DNA of 64,000 nucleotides from Amblyornis subalaris (Eukaryota > Chordata > Aves > Passeriformes > Ptilonorhynchidae). Each line of letters opens with the position of its first letter. The first letter of the stretch is position 1. A program made the translations under genes and the position numbers. Shown here one piece after another: positions 37,856 to 48,922 of the stretch. The notes below the pieces were generated by a model. The model ran no database searches. It was not told the DNA's origin and saw only the letters and a program-made list of their open reading frames with translations. The stretch is from contig JACAXG010000018.1 in the NCBI GenBank assembly GCA_018881555.1, forward strand, positions 5,703,634 through 5,767,633, in the 5' to 3' direction.

Positions 37856-40800
37856 AAGATGCATTTCAACTATAATTGTAACTACCATATTAATAAACTA
37901 AAATGCAGTAAATGGAAAGTAGAGAGGAAATGTTTGTGGTATAGATATTTTCTGAAGAGTTTTTTTCTCTGTGTAACAGAGAAGAGTTTTGAATGCGCCA
38001 GATGTGCCTTGACCAAAGTTCTTGGAGCACACTGCATTCTGCAGAGTAAGTGTCACAGAAAGAAAAGGAAATGAGAGAAATTGAAATTTTGAACATGATC
38101 ACTGTTGAGTGTCCACAGTTCTTGGAGACATTCTTCATACCATTGTAAACCTGGGACTTGTACAGTTACACTGCCTTAATCTGGCATTACACAGATGAAA
38201 GAAGCTCTCCCAGTAAACATCAAATTAAAGCTAAATCTGCTTATCTTTGGGAAAGATGTTAATTGTTGAGTAAAGGCTGTCAGGTGATAAAGAAATTATC
38301 ACTTTCCCATGTAACCCATTCCAAAGGTAAAATACTACTGTAAATTTCAAAAAAAGAAACACTTCATTTTGAATTTGCTTAGCTTTAATGTGCAATTCCA
38401 ATATACCTTTTCCTACAAGATCAAAGTTGGTTGCTGTAATCTCCTCCTGGTACATATGCTTGGGAATTCTTTGCAAAGCTTTGCAAATTTGAGTGGAAAT
38501 AAAAGAATTATGTTTATTTTCAGAAAGTGCTGATATTGGCTCTGTCTAGACTGTCAAGCAAGTACTTTCTGCGCTTAGGCTATGTTCCAAATACAAAGAG
38601 GAAATTTGGGTGCATAGCCAAATACATCGCCCAGACTGGATCAATCAAAACTAAGACTTCTGGGCACACTGAACAGCATACTTGCCCTGTGGAATGTTTG
38701 CAATCAATAAATCCTAAACCTTGTGTTTAGTATTCACTGGGGAGGAACAACTTAAGAACACTAATTTGTTCCTTCATGGAATATTAGAGTTGCATGATGA
38801 AAAAAACCACTGGGATGTTTACTTCTGCAATCTATTGGCCTTGTCTCAGTTGAAATGCTAATGGTTTTGTTTTCATTATTGAAGTGCTCCAGCATATATA
38901 TACTATGTACCTATCAAACCTAGTTTCTCAACAGAGATGATGTCCACTTGTTATATTCCATATCTCTTCTCTTGTCTAGACTGAAGGCAGACTTACATCC
39001 TTAAAACATCTCTAAATTCACCTGTAAGTTCTCTAGGTATATCTGTCTGGGGAAGATTTTGATATGTCATTGTAATTTTAAGGGATTTGATACCAAACTG
39101 TCTTGAAGATACATTTAATGTGTTCAATAGAATCTACAATTTCCTAATCATGATAAATAAAGAAACATTTTCTGAAATAAAATATAAAGATTAAGTGTTT
39201 TACCAGAGGGAATACAGCTTTAAGATATAGGTAGATGAAAAAATCCTTTTGCCTGAAGATTGGAAAACAGACATAAATCAAAATGTCTAGAATTCTAAAC
39301 ATGGCCTGACTCCATATAGTCTCTTAAACACTGATTTACTTTTCTTTGAAAGTTACAGAATATATTCAGGAGTAGTACCCAGTCTAGAACAGGTACACAG
39401 CTTTTCTGAAAATCAGACCCTTACTTCAGTGCAAGAGAAAAGAACTTCACAATTTAGCTTTAAATATTTGGGTTAGTTTTTTGTTTGGTTGGTTTTGGTA
39501 ATCATGGAAATTTTTATTTTCCTGAGGTAATAGTAAGGCTGTAAGCCTGAGCATCCAACACCTTAGGTGGCATGAAGGCTGAATTTTGAGCTGACAACCA
39601 GAGTATTTGTTTGACGGCTCCTGGGGATGATAGCGGTCTAAAACATTCACCTCTTTATGCATCAATAGTCAATTAAAAGGTTACATATTAAAAAAAAGCT
39701 GTTTTGGAAAGAAGGCACACAAACAAACCTAGGGTTAGTTGCCAATAACTTTCAGGACAAGCCTGCAGACTAAGCTGTATCTTTCTTGATTCTTTGTTGG
39801 AAAAGCAAGAAAAACCCCGAATTATCCACTTCCCTTTGTCCTTCAACATGGCTTACTTTAACCCAGGAATGTCACATGGCTGTGCTGTGAATTTAATTTC
39901 TTTTTGCTCTTGTGCTCCACAAGAATATTCGAAATGTTCATCTTCCTAAGCCCTATTGACCAACATTATTTACTTTCCGTATCTGCACACTTTTCTAGGC
40001 GCATATAAGGTTGGATAGTAGATACTGCTAGCTAGTGATTCCCCTGCAAGTAGCTTATTAATTTTACCTGAGTAAATATTAAGTGTAGTATTCGTGAATT
40101 GATGTAACAGCAGTGATGCAATTTATAGATTAAGTGTTTTTATCTTGAGCAAAATATAGCCACAGGCAACAACATAGATGGTTGGAATTCAGTAGTTAAG
40201 AAGAGGAAATAATTTTATTTGAATTTGGCCAGGACACAGGGACTATTGCAATATGTTTGTGAGCAGAGCTATTTGGAAAACTAAATGCCTCTAAATATTC
40301 ATGGCCTCAGTTTAATACTACATCGAAAGATGGCAGACAGTGGCTAATTTATTTAGCCAGAAATACTACAGACATTGCCAAGGTTAAAACAAATTTAGTT
40401 CTTATTCATTTACTAAGTGAAAAGTATGTGACTTTGATGCTAATGCAGTGCAATAAAAATGAAATCTGTGACAGTTTCCTGCTGCCAATGGACTACTCTG
40501 CAAACACTATAGAACCATCTACCAGAGTAAAAAGAAAAAAAAATCAGTTTCTTAGCTTTAATAAAAATACACTGACCTTGTTGAGTGTTTGTAACAATTA
40601 AATAATGCAAAAACGTGCTTATAGTGTGCAGACAGAATATGCATAATACATCTGCCTCTTCTTTGTGGTGATATTGTCCTCAGAAGTGGCTAGAAAACCT
40701 ATCAAGCATGGAAATGAAGGGATGGACAATATGTATGGGGAAATTGGATTAGAAATAGCATACAACTCTTTTACTTCTATTTTATTTCCTACTCCCCAGA

Positions 40801-43223
40801 TTCCCCAGATGCCCAAACAAGACTATGTAATAAGTTTGAAGGGTAATTAAAAGGACTTTGAAAAATCTTGTTAAAGCAGGATACCACTGTGTCTAATATC
40901 CGCTGAAATCCTTGTTAATGTAGTCACAGAAATCTCTCTTTTAAAATAAAATATTATCAAACTAAAATGTTTGTCTACATTTTGTATAGGACTAGGAGAA
41001 ATTAAAAAAGATGAGGGTTTCAGGAAAGGTGAGTTCCAGGTAGAGAACTGTATTGGATGCTTTGAAGCAGCAAGATTATGGAATCAGACAGAAATAGGTA
41101 GGAGTAACCTGCTAGGTGTATATGTGGCCGCACACAGAGATGGACTTGGAAAGCATGAGTAATCATCTGGAAAGATGATTAACAAACAAGGAGTCTGACA
41201 GAAACAGGAAAAAAAAAAAGCACAGCAAATCAAGATGAGGGCCCTGATCTGGCGATATTATGTGCATGTTTAACTATACCCTTGGGACTTGTTGGATTTA
41301 TAGGAAGCATTCACATAAATAAGGTGAACCGTCTGCAGAATTGAGGCAAAGGGCCAAAGCATCTGTCCTCAATCTTATAATACGGTGATGCAAAATAAAT
41401 TACCTGAAAAATAATGGAACCTTTAATTCTAGTACTCTGAGCCTTTAATTCCTCAGTGTATTATATGTGGATTCATTACAGTATTTGCACTGAGTCTATT
41501 TAAACAGCTAATACAGCATGTAAAATAAACTTTTCTGATGTAGGAAATACATTCTCATCTAAGTGAAAACTGAACTCATTTTATTTCATAATCTGGTTTA
41601 TGTCTTCCACATGACCCAAGTGATTAAGGCCAAGTGGAATATATCTTTTGGTAATACTTGCTGTAATGGTCATGGGTTTAGTTTGTATAAACCTGAAATG
41701 TCATTTTTAATGAGGAAAAAGGATTTTGTTTTTAAGCAGAAATTGTCCTTTTAAGTTAAGGTTGAAGAAATGGTAACAATTCTTGCATAATGATAGCAAC
41801 TACTCTTGATTTCTCTTGTTGGTCAGTATGTTTCATACATAAAACATTGGGGATCATATCTATGGCTGACAAAGATGATGTAGTTTATTACAGTTTATTA
41901 GCCTAGAGATAATATCTAGTATAAGGTGCAAATCTACTTGAAGGTCAAACCCGGAAAAAAATTTGAAAGATTATCGATGAGAAATCCATTGGTTAGCTTT
42001 TGATTAGTTACTTAGGGAGGACTTAAAACATGTTTCCTGGAAAAAAGCAAAAGTTATATCCTAGACAGATATCTCAGGTATTTGCATTAATGCATACTGA
42101 GACTGACTTTCTCAATGAAGCTGAGAATTATGGAAGTCAGAACAATGGTCAGAAAAATGACATTCTTTTCCTGGAACAGCAGCTGTAGAAGGGGCTTGAG
42201 CTGCCTGGATATTAGTTGACTGGATTTAAAGTCGGCTAAACTCCAAAGTTTAGCAAGAAGGAGTTTGAAAAATCAGAAGATAATTCCAGTGTATGTGGCA
42301 TTCCATTGTTGTTGAATATAATGGAAAATTCTAGTCCAGAGAGAGAGTGGGGCGTAATAAGCTAAGTTTAATAGTATTTGTTTGTATTAAATCATCCATT
42401 TTAAGCAGATTTTGACAGTATTGCTGGGAATGCAGTCTTCAGTATTCAGACTTGAACCTCTTCAATAGCATCAGAGACACAAGTGTGTGCAATTCAGTTG
42501 TCTTTACTCTTTGCAGTTTCTGGACATATGAGGCTTCCATTTTCTGCTCGCTTCTCTATTTTTATTGCTTTTTAAAGTGTGTATTAGGCTAGAGTTATTG
42601 CTGGTTTACTCTCTCACCTCATTGGTCACCTAAGGCCTTTGCAATCCTTAGAGTCTTTTAAAATTTTATTTCTATTTTCATCAGGTGCTGGCTCTTCTCT
42701 GTGCTCTGAAGTTTTAGTTATTCAGGGATGCATACTGTGTGCCAGCTTAATAGTTTGCTGCCACAGCCTGATATTCAGAGTTTGCAAGGACATGAACTGT
42801 TTACATTCATTTCTTGCAAGTGCTGATCGTTAATGTGTGCTCTGTTAGATGGTGAGGAAGTTAGGGTTACATTTCCCTTCCCAATTTTTATCCTGAATCC
42901 CAAAGCCTCTGATTTGTGTTCTGGCTTCATAGCCCTTCAGAATTTTAATTTAGGAATCATCTGGGCATTTGGACAGAAACTTGGTGTAATTCAATCTGAA
43001 GTGGCATGTGCCATGCAGTGGAATANCTGCCCTAGAAACAGCTTGAAAGACCTGGTCCCACGATTGTGAAGGTGATATAGGTCAGCACAGATGACGGACT
43101 AGGAGATAGTCGTACACATGGAGACTCCTATGAAGATATTTTTGAGATCTTGAGGCACATCAGGTAACATTTTAGCTTTGTGAAGATCGTGGAAAAAAAC
43201 ATCTGTGGCATAGGTTAGATTTG
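37856..43223. other. AT-rich DNA with two weak exon candidates
   Basis: About 5.4 kb without a recognised gene or repeat. Two short segments with good splice-site consensus on both sides, at 37980-38045 and 40990-41028, are discussed in the findings. Everything else reads as ordinary non-coding sequence. Confidence 0.5.
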
Positions 43224-43228
43224 ACCTG
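43224..43228. repeat. Target site duplication, LTR copy c
   Basis: acctg, repeated exactly at 43781-43785. Confidence 0.85.
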
Positions 43229-43780
43229 TGTTGTGGATAAACCCTGGTTGGTAGTTAAACTTCACACAGCCACTCACTCTTCTCTGGTGGGATGGGAAAG
43301 AGAATTAGAAGGTTAACCATGAGAAAACTCATGTATTCAGATAAGGACAGTTTAATATATAAAGCAGAAGCTGCACTCACAAACACCCGAAACAGGGAAT
43401 TCACTCACAACTTCCCATGGGCAGACAGGTGTTCAGCCATCCCCAGGACAGCAGGGCTCCATCAGGAGTAATAGTGACTTGGAAAGAGAAATGTCACCAC
43501 TCCAAAGGTGACCCCTCTCTCCTTTTTCCTCCAGGCTTATATGCTGAGTGTATGGTACGTAGTGTCCTTTGGATCAATGGGGACAGCTGTCCTGGCTGTG
43601 CCCTCTCCCAACTTCTTGTGCACTCCCCGTCTCATTGCTGGTGGGGTGATGTGAGAAGCAGAAAATGATGCTGTGTAAGTACTGCTCAGGAACAGCTAAA
43701 AATCTCTCTGTTGTCAAATCCAAAACATAGTCCTATATGAGTTACTGTGAAGAAAATTATCTCCGGTCAAGGCCAGCACA
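43229..43780 (-). mobile_element. ERVL-like solo LTR, copy c, perfect 5-bp TSD
   Basis: The 552-bp element begins 'tgttgtggataaaccctgg' and ends 'ggccagcaca'. The 5-bp direct repeat acctg flanks it exactly (43224-43228 and 43781-43785). Five-bp duplications are typical of ERVL-like and related elements. Minus-strand signals are TATA ('cttatatgc' on plus near 43535) and an ATTAAA-type signal ('tttaata' near 43350). Shared phrases with copies a, b and d include 'gctgtcctggctgtg' and 'cttcttgtgcac'. No coding sequence adjoins it, so it is a solo LTR. Confidence 0.93.
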
Positions 43781-43785
43781 ACCTG
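43781..43785. repeat. Target site duplication, LTR copy c
   Basis: acctg, the exact partner of 43224-43228. Confidence 0.85.
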
Positions 43786-43996
43786 TTATTAGAAAACTTA
43801 ACATGAATTTTAAATTAATTAGATGGAGCACATGGCTATGATGCCTGATAGCCTCACAACCATTTACTTTACACACATCAATCTTGCCAAGTAAAAAATG
43901 CTGTTTTCCTTATTTAACATACTAAGAATAGAAACACCAGTTAGAGTTCACTCTGATGAGAGGTTTGTAGTCGGCTTTGGGCAAGTCATTTATGTT

Positions 43997-44002
43997 GTAT
44001 TC
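43997..44002. repeat. Target site duplication of compact LTR
   Basis: gtattc, repeated exactly at 44268-44273. Confidence 0.78.
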
Positions 44003-44160
44003 TGTGGGACCATGGGCCCCCGCTAGAGCTGGTAGTGGTGGCAGGCTTTTGGTTCGGGTGAATGTGAAGCCCTGGGACCCGTATAAGGACTGAAGATGTG
44101 TNATTGGTTGGGTGACNGAAAAAATACCATATAAGGAATGAGACGGGTGGCTGAAAGCAC

Positions 44161-44168
44161 ATATATAA
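44161..44168 (+). promoter_or_regulatory. TATA box of compact LTR
   Basis: atatataa, 16 bp before the aataaa signal at 44184-44189. The canonical sequence and its position inside a bounded LTR support the call. Confidence 0.65.
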
Positions 44169-44183
44169 ACCGCACGTTCTCTC

Positions 44184-44189
44184 AATAAA
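44184..44189 (+). terminator. Polyadenylation signal of compact LTR
   Basis: aataaa followed by a T/G-rich stretch ('gttgattttgctcgtg'), as expected for a retroviral R/U5 junction. Confidence 0.65.
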
Positions 44190-44267
44190 GTTGATTTTGC
44201 TCGTGCATAGTGTAGTCTAGGTGGCTTTGCTTGCGCCGGGCAGGGTCCATGTTAGGAATTGCTGACA

Positions 44268-44273
44268 GTATTC
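44268..44273. repeat. Target site duplication of compact LTR
   Basis: gtattc, the partner of 43997-44002. Confidence 0.78.
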
Positions 44274-47200
44274 TGCAAGGCACACTCAGAGGTGTCTTTG
44301 CTCACTTAGGGATCAGAGACAGAGGGCTGTCTTCACTGTGGGATTCTGACCAAGCTCATTTGACTTGAGCTGGTTCCTTCTGAGTTAGGTCTTCATATGC
44401 AAACAAATCCTAGACTTTTGACCAATGTCATTCACTGATTCCCTGGCAAATCAAAATTTAATTCCAGGCCCTGTTACTCTTCTCACTTATTACTGAAAAA
44501 AGTAACACTGAGTTTCTTATTTGAATAGTTCACAAATGAAGTGCAATGTGGTTTTCTCCCTCTTTAATAAGGCTAAGAAGAAAAGAGGGTATTATCTCTT
44601 TTAGGTGAGATAGGTGTTAGGCTTTTAATTTTTCACTACGAAAATATATCTCTGTGAGGTATTCTTTTATAAAAGTCTGGAAGCTCTGATAGACCCTGAA
44701 AATTAACATCTGAATTTCTGTAAACTTCACTACCACTGTCATGCAGTTTAAAAACATTGTTGATACAGAGGCTTATTAATTACTGGTATAGTCTTTGTAA
44801 TTGCTTAGTCTAGAAATTGATGAAAAAAGTCATTCCAGAAAGCAATCAATTTGGAATCTAATTTGTTGGTGAAATGAACCATATAAACAAAATGCCACTT
44901 GCAGTTTGACTAAAATGAGATGTGCTTAACGAGCCTATCATCATCTGTAATATTCATCATGATGGGTCACAGTTACATAAAATGTCATAAATCTCAGCCA
45001 ATGCACATAAAGCTGAAATATAAAATTGTATTCTGAAAAGAATAAAACATAAAACAGATGGCTGCCCAATGGAAACATCCTTAAATTTCACTTGTTCTTC
45101 TCATTGACTTATGGGCAGATGAACTGAAACTGGATGTGTGTGTGGGGAAAAGCAGGTGTCCTTTTCAGAGTGTATTTTACCTTATTATCCATATTGGAAG
45201 TTGAAACTGATTGAAGAGACACAGGTTCTAGATTTGAGTGACCAAACATAAGCCCTTTTTGAGTAAAGTGATTAACAACTTCTATCTTTACTTTGAACTG
45301 GTCCAGAGCCAGTTATTCAAGGCAAAGAATAGACTGTTGAAGGCAGCATGGTGGAAGCCTGAGGACTTGCCAGAATGTGTTGGATTTTTTTTTGTTGTTC
45401 TTTTTGTAATCAGTAGTGATGAATAAGAGTTATAATTAAAGTTGTAAGTAAAAATTATGAGGTGATTGGGTACTAAAAGACACTCAAGGGGCTAAAGAAC
45501 TGACCTGCCTTAGATAATATGAAATCTAATTTCTATTTCTTCAATGCTTAGCTAACCAGACAGCATGACTCCTCCCTACTGACTCATAAACCTATTTTTC
45601 TTTGGAATGTCTAGACCAAAAAATATTCAGTTACAACTTTAATATTTAATATTTGATAATTTGATATTTCCCAGAAATCTCCTTTTAAACAATTGTTTAT
45701 GAAAACGTATCTGAAAATCTAGGAAATGCAAAAATGCTTTCTTGTAAATAGCAAGGGAGAAAAGTCCTGTACACGGCGAAAATGTTAAACTTTTCATGGA
45801 GATCCAGAAGAGGGAAAAAAATTCAAAAAGATGGAAGGAAAGAGAGGATAGAAAATTTTGTGTGTAGATGTATCTGCATACATGTAGAAATATATATACT
45901 TGCATGTGTATGCACGTGCTGAAAGAGAAAGAGTTGTGAGCACTCTGCTGAAGCCCTTTGCTCTGTGGAAAGATATGTTCTTCTGGTGTACAAACTGTAA
46001 ATAAAATATATATAATGTTGTTGAAACATTTTTTTTCTTTTTCTTATTATAGGATTGGGAAGCAAAGGAAAACATCTTAGGTAGGGGGCCGGATTGTGAT
46101 CTTACAGCAATATAAATTCATTGGTTTCAGTTCACNTGTTCCAGATGACAACAGCACAACAGAATCAATCCCCTAATCACTGAAGTGTTACCTGATGCTT
46201 TTTAAGATATGAAGAGTCTATTGATTTCTGCTGTCAGAGGACAGTATTTTACAGTGGTCTGTTTATATAAGTGAGAGAGAGACAACAGCAAATTAAAGTC
46301 AGTACTGCAAAAATATCTTTCTTTTTAGCCAGATAAATTTTTTTGAAAGAGAAAATAAATATCAAAATCTAGGAGGAAAGTTCTCACAACTGGAATTATT
46401 CTTTTCTCCTGTCTGCACTGTCAAAAAGACCTGTTTCTCAGGAACATACTGAGCAGTATATGGAGTAACACAGCAAAGGAAGAGCAACTCCAGCCAGATC
46501 AGCTCCAGCAGAAAGCTGCCACCCTGCCTATGGTACCCGGGCTAGCCAAAGGGCCCCACAGGTGTCTTATTCCACTTGGGGCTCCATGGAGTGAAGGCTT
46601 GAGTCTGTCCACTTAGGGNATGGATTCGATACAGGTCCTGGTGAATTTCCCAAGCCCAGGGAGTTGAGATAATTTAGGACCTTTTAAACAGAGATATTCC
46701 TTAGATAACAAACTGTGTGGGGAGTGCAGCAGAGCATTTGTGGGTGACCCTTTAACAAACTCCTGCTGTGTCCTGTTGGAAGAAAGCACTTGTTTTCTAA
46801 CATGCAAGGGGCACTGCCAGCCTTACACAGCCGGATTTATTTGAAGGAAGTGGTGTGATTAGCTGTTTAATTTGGAGGAGAGTTCTTGAGGAGACAGTTT
46901 TGTAAATTGTTGAATCAATTAACTTGTCATAGGAAAACTGAGCTTTGTAAGTTTAATGAAATCAAGGAGCAGCTATAGTGATTTTTTTCAAAAATAGTTT
47001 TTTATAAGTAAAAATAAATTTCTAAAAATCATTATGCCTACTTAATATTCCAATAAGAGCTCTGCTGACATATAACAGTGTTTGAAATCGACTTTTTTGC
47101 CTCTTGGCTACTTTATCGTCTAGTGAAGTACTGGGANAGGTATTTCTTTACTTAGGGTGTCTGCCTCACATCTTTTGAAATGGACTCAAAGGCTAGGGAG

Positions 47201-47396
47201 AAATTTGTTTTCCAGTGAAAAAAATAAGAAGAATGTAACAGTCTGTCTAGTAGAATTGCAGCCAAAGATCCTGCTGCAAAACTTAGTTAACATTATCTTA
47301 GATAGGAAAGTTTAAAAGCGAATTGACAGAAGTAATCTGTCTTTAAAACTGTCATCCTTCNCTATCCCATCCCTAAAATCTGTGTGTTTTCTGCAG
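44274..47396. other. AT-rich DNA, no gene recognised
   Basis: About 3.1 kb. A GC-richer patch at about 46490-46620 has no recognised identity. The open frames are short. The last 20 bases ('ctgtgtgttttctgcag' and neighbours) form the possible splice acceptor for the next entry. Confidence 0.5.
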
Positions 47397-47477
47397 GTAC
47401 AGCTCGCTTCTCAGATGCAAGTCCTCAAGGAAGCTGGCAGGCAGCTGAAGGCTCAGCTGAAGCCCAACCATAAATAA
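47397..47477 (+). CDS. Candidate terminal exon, coiled-coil-like C-terminus
   Basis: A pyrimidine-rich tract ending 'tgtgttttctgcag' is followed by 26 open codons and TAA (47475-47477). In frame 0 the peptide starts VQLASQM and ends QLKPNHK. Hydrophobic residues fall at positions 3, 7, 10, 17 and 21 with a glycine at 14, a 3-4 heptad pattern typical of a coiled coil. An AATAAA at 47739-47744 would give a 3' UTR of about 290 bases. Caveats: frame 2 is also open for 24 codons, a second acceptor (gtacag) lies 6 bp on, and no upstream exon is identified. I do not recognise the protein. It may belong to a gene whose other exons lie outside the window, or be chance. Confidence 0.28.
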   Translation, partial: VQLASQMQVLKEAGRQLKAQLKPNHK

Positions 47478-48341
47478 GTAGAGCTTTAAATGGTTTCAGC
47501 AGCATTGTGTCTCCTGTTGTGTTTATTGCACAGTGTAAGCAGTGCTGCTTGGCTAAGACTGAAAACGCTAAACGAAAAAACTGAGAACTCAAGACTTATG
47601 TATTTTCTGAGTTTTTTCTGCCATTTCTTTGTTTTCGGCTGAAACTGAGAAGGTTTTACAATTAGAGTATAGCAATAGAACAGTGGAGTAGAATTGTTCA
47701 TTTTATATTCCTTAAATGATTCTACTAAGTGAAGACTAAATAAAGGAATTTCCTGTCTTAAGAGCGGGAACTTAATTAGAGTTGTTGCTGGACCTAGCCT
47801 TCTTATGTTCTCTAATTTTTGAGTCACAAATATGCTGAAATTATTTCTTGCATGGGCTAATTCGTAATTACAACAACTATGGGAATAAACAGTTCTGTTT
47901 AATTTATGCTAAGAGCAAGNACATCAGTGGCAGATAGACAGATATCAGAAATACACCATCACTCTGGTAGAGACAATTAAAGCTTTTCCTAAAGTACACG
48001 AGAGCAATTTATGTGCATTAGTCCGTCCTTTCCTAATTTAAGGTTTATGATCCTTGTAATATCAAGATATAGGAATCTCAAGGATTATGCATGCCCTTAG
48101 CTCAAATTTCTCAATAGTCAATGAAGTGTAACAATTAATTATAATAAATAATGCAAGTAGAATTTATGACAAAAGGCTGGGTCAGTAACTGAATAAAATG
48201 GACAAGGTTTCTACTCAGCTTATTTAATATACAAAAATATAAGAACAAGGCATTTACTATAAAGAATTATAGGTTCATCCAACATGAGAATGAGAAAAAG
48301 AAACTTATTTTCCCAATGTTCTTCCTTAGATATTGAAAAGG
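47478..48341. other. Unique DNA between candidate exon and LTR copy d
   Basis: No gene recognised. If the exon at 47397 is real, the first part of this stretch would be its 3' UTR. Confidence 0.45.
47739..47744 (+). terminator. Possible polyadenylation signal after candidate exon
   Basis: aataaa about 260 bp after the candidate stop at 47477, with TG/CT-rich sequence after it. The call depends on the exon being real. Confidence 0.25.
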
Positions 48342-48922
48342 TGTGCTTGTTTTGGCTGGGGTAGACTTAATTTTCTTTGTAGCAGCTACCATGAGGCCAA
48401 TGTTTTGAAACTGCAGTGAAAACAATGTTGATAAAACAGAGGTATTTTTATTACTGCTGAGCAGTTCTTACACAGAACCAAGGCCTTTTCTGCGTTTTCT
48501 AAGTAGGCTGGGAGTGCACAGTGAGTTGGCCAGGAACACAGCTGGGATACCTGACCCCAACTGTCCCAAGGGATATTCCATATCATATGGTACCATGCTC
48601 AGCATATACAGCTCGGGGGAGAAGGAGAGGGGAGGACGCATTCAGAGTAATGGCGTTTGTCTTCCCAAATGACCCTTACATGCGATGGAGCCCTGCTCTC
48701 CTGGAGATGTCTGAACACCAGCTCACCCGTGGGAGGTGGTGAATGAATTACTTGTTTTAATTTGCTTCTGCACATGGCCTTTGCTTTACCTGTTATAATG
48801 TCTGTATCTTAACCCATGAGTTTTCTCACTTTTGACCTTCTGATTCCCTTCCCCATCCCAGGAGGTGAAGAGTGAGAGTGGCTGTGTGGGCCTTGGTTGC
48901 CAGCTGAGCTTAAACCATGACA
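48342..48922 (+). mobile_element. ERVL-like LTR, copy d, plus orientation
   Basis: The 581-bp element begins 'tgtgcttgttttggctgggg' and ends 'gagcttaaaccatgaca'. It is the reverse orientation of the family seen in copies a to c: 'actgctgagcagttcttaca', 'ggatattccatatcatatgg' and a TATA-like 'agcatataca' (about 48600-48609) follow one another on the plus strand. Its poly(A) signal is not intact, and the flanks (aaagg and ccaga) do not match, so the target duplication has been lost or the ends have eroded. No viral genes adjoin it. Confidence 0.88.

Larger units (their letters stand above)
44003..44267 (+). mobile_element. Compact 265-bp solo LTR, 6-bp TSD
   Basis: The element begins 'tgtgggaccatgggcccc' and ends 'aattgctgaca', so TG and CA ends. 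It sits between exact copies of gtattc (43997-44002 and 44268-44273). Near the middle a TATA box (atatataa, 44161-44168) is followed only 16 bp later by aataaa (44184-44189). This very short TATA-to-poly(A) spacing resembles the compact R region of alpharetrovirus-like LTRs. A 6-bp duplication also fits that group. No gag, pol or env flanks it, so it is a solo LTR. It is less than half as long as the other LTRs here and shares no visible phrase with them. Confidence 0.82.

Noticed and set aside
33377..43780. LTR copies a and c as the two LTRs of one provirus
   Set aside because: They lie in the same orientation about 10 kb apart, but each has its own target duplication. The DNA between them holds a CR1 and another LTR, with no viral genes.
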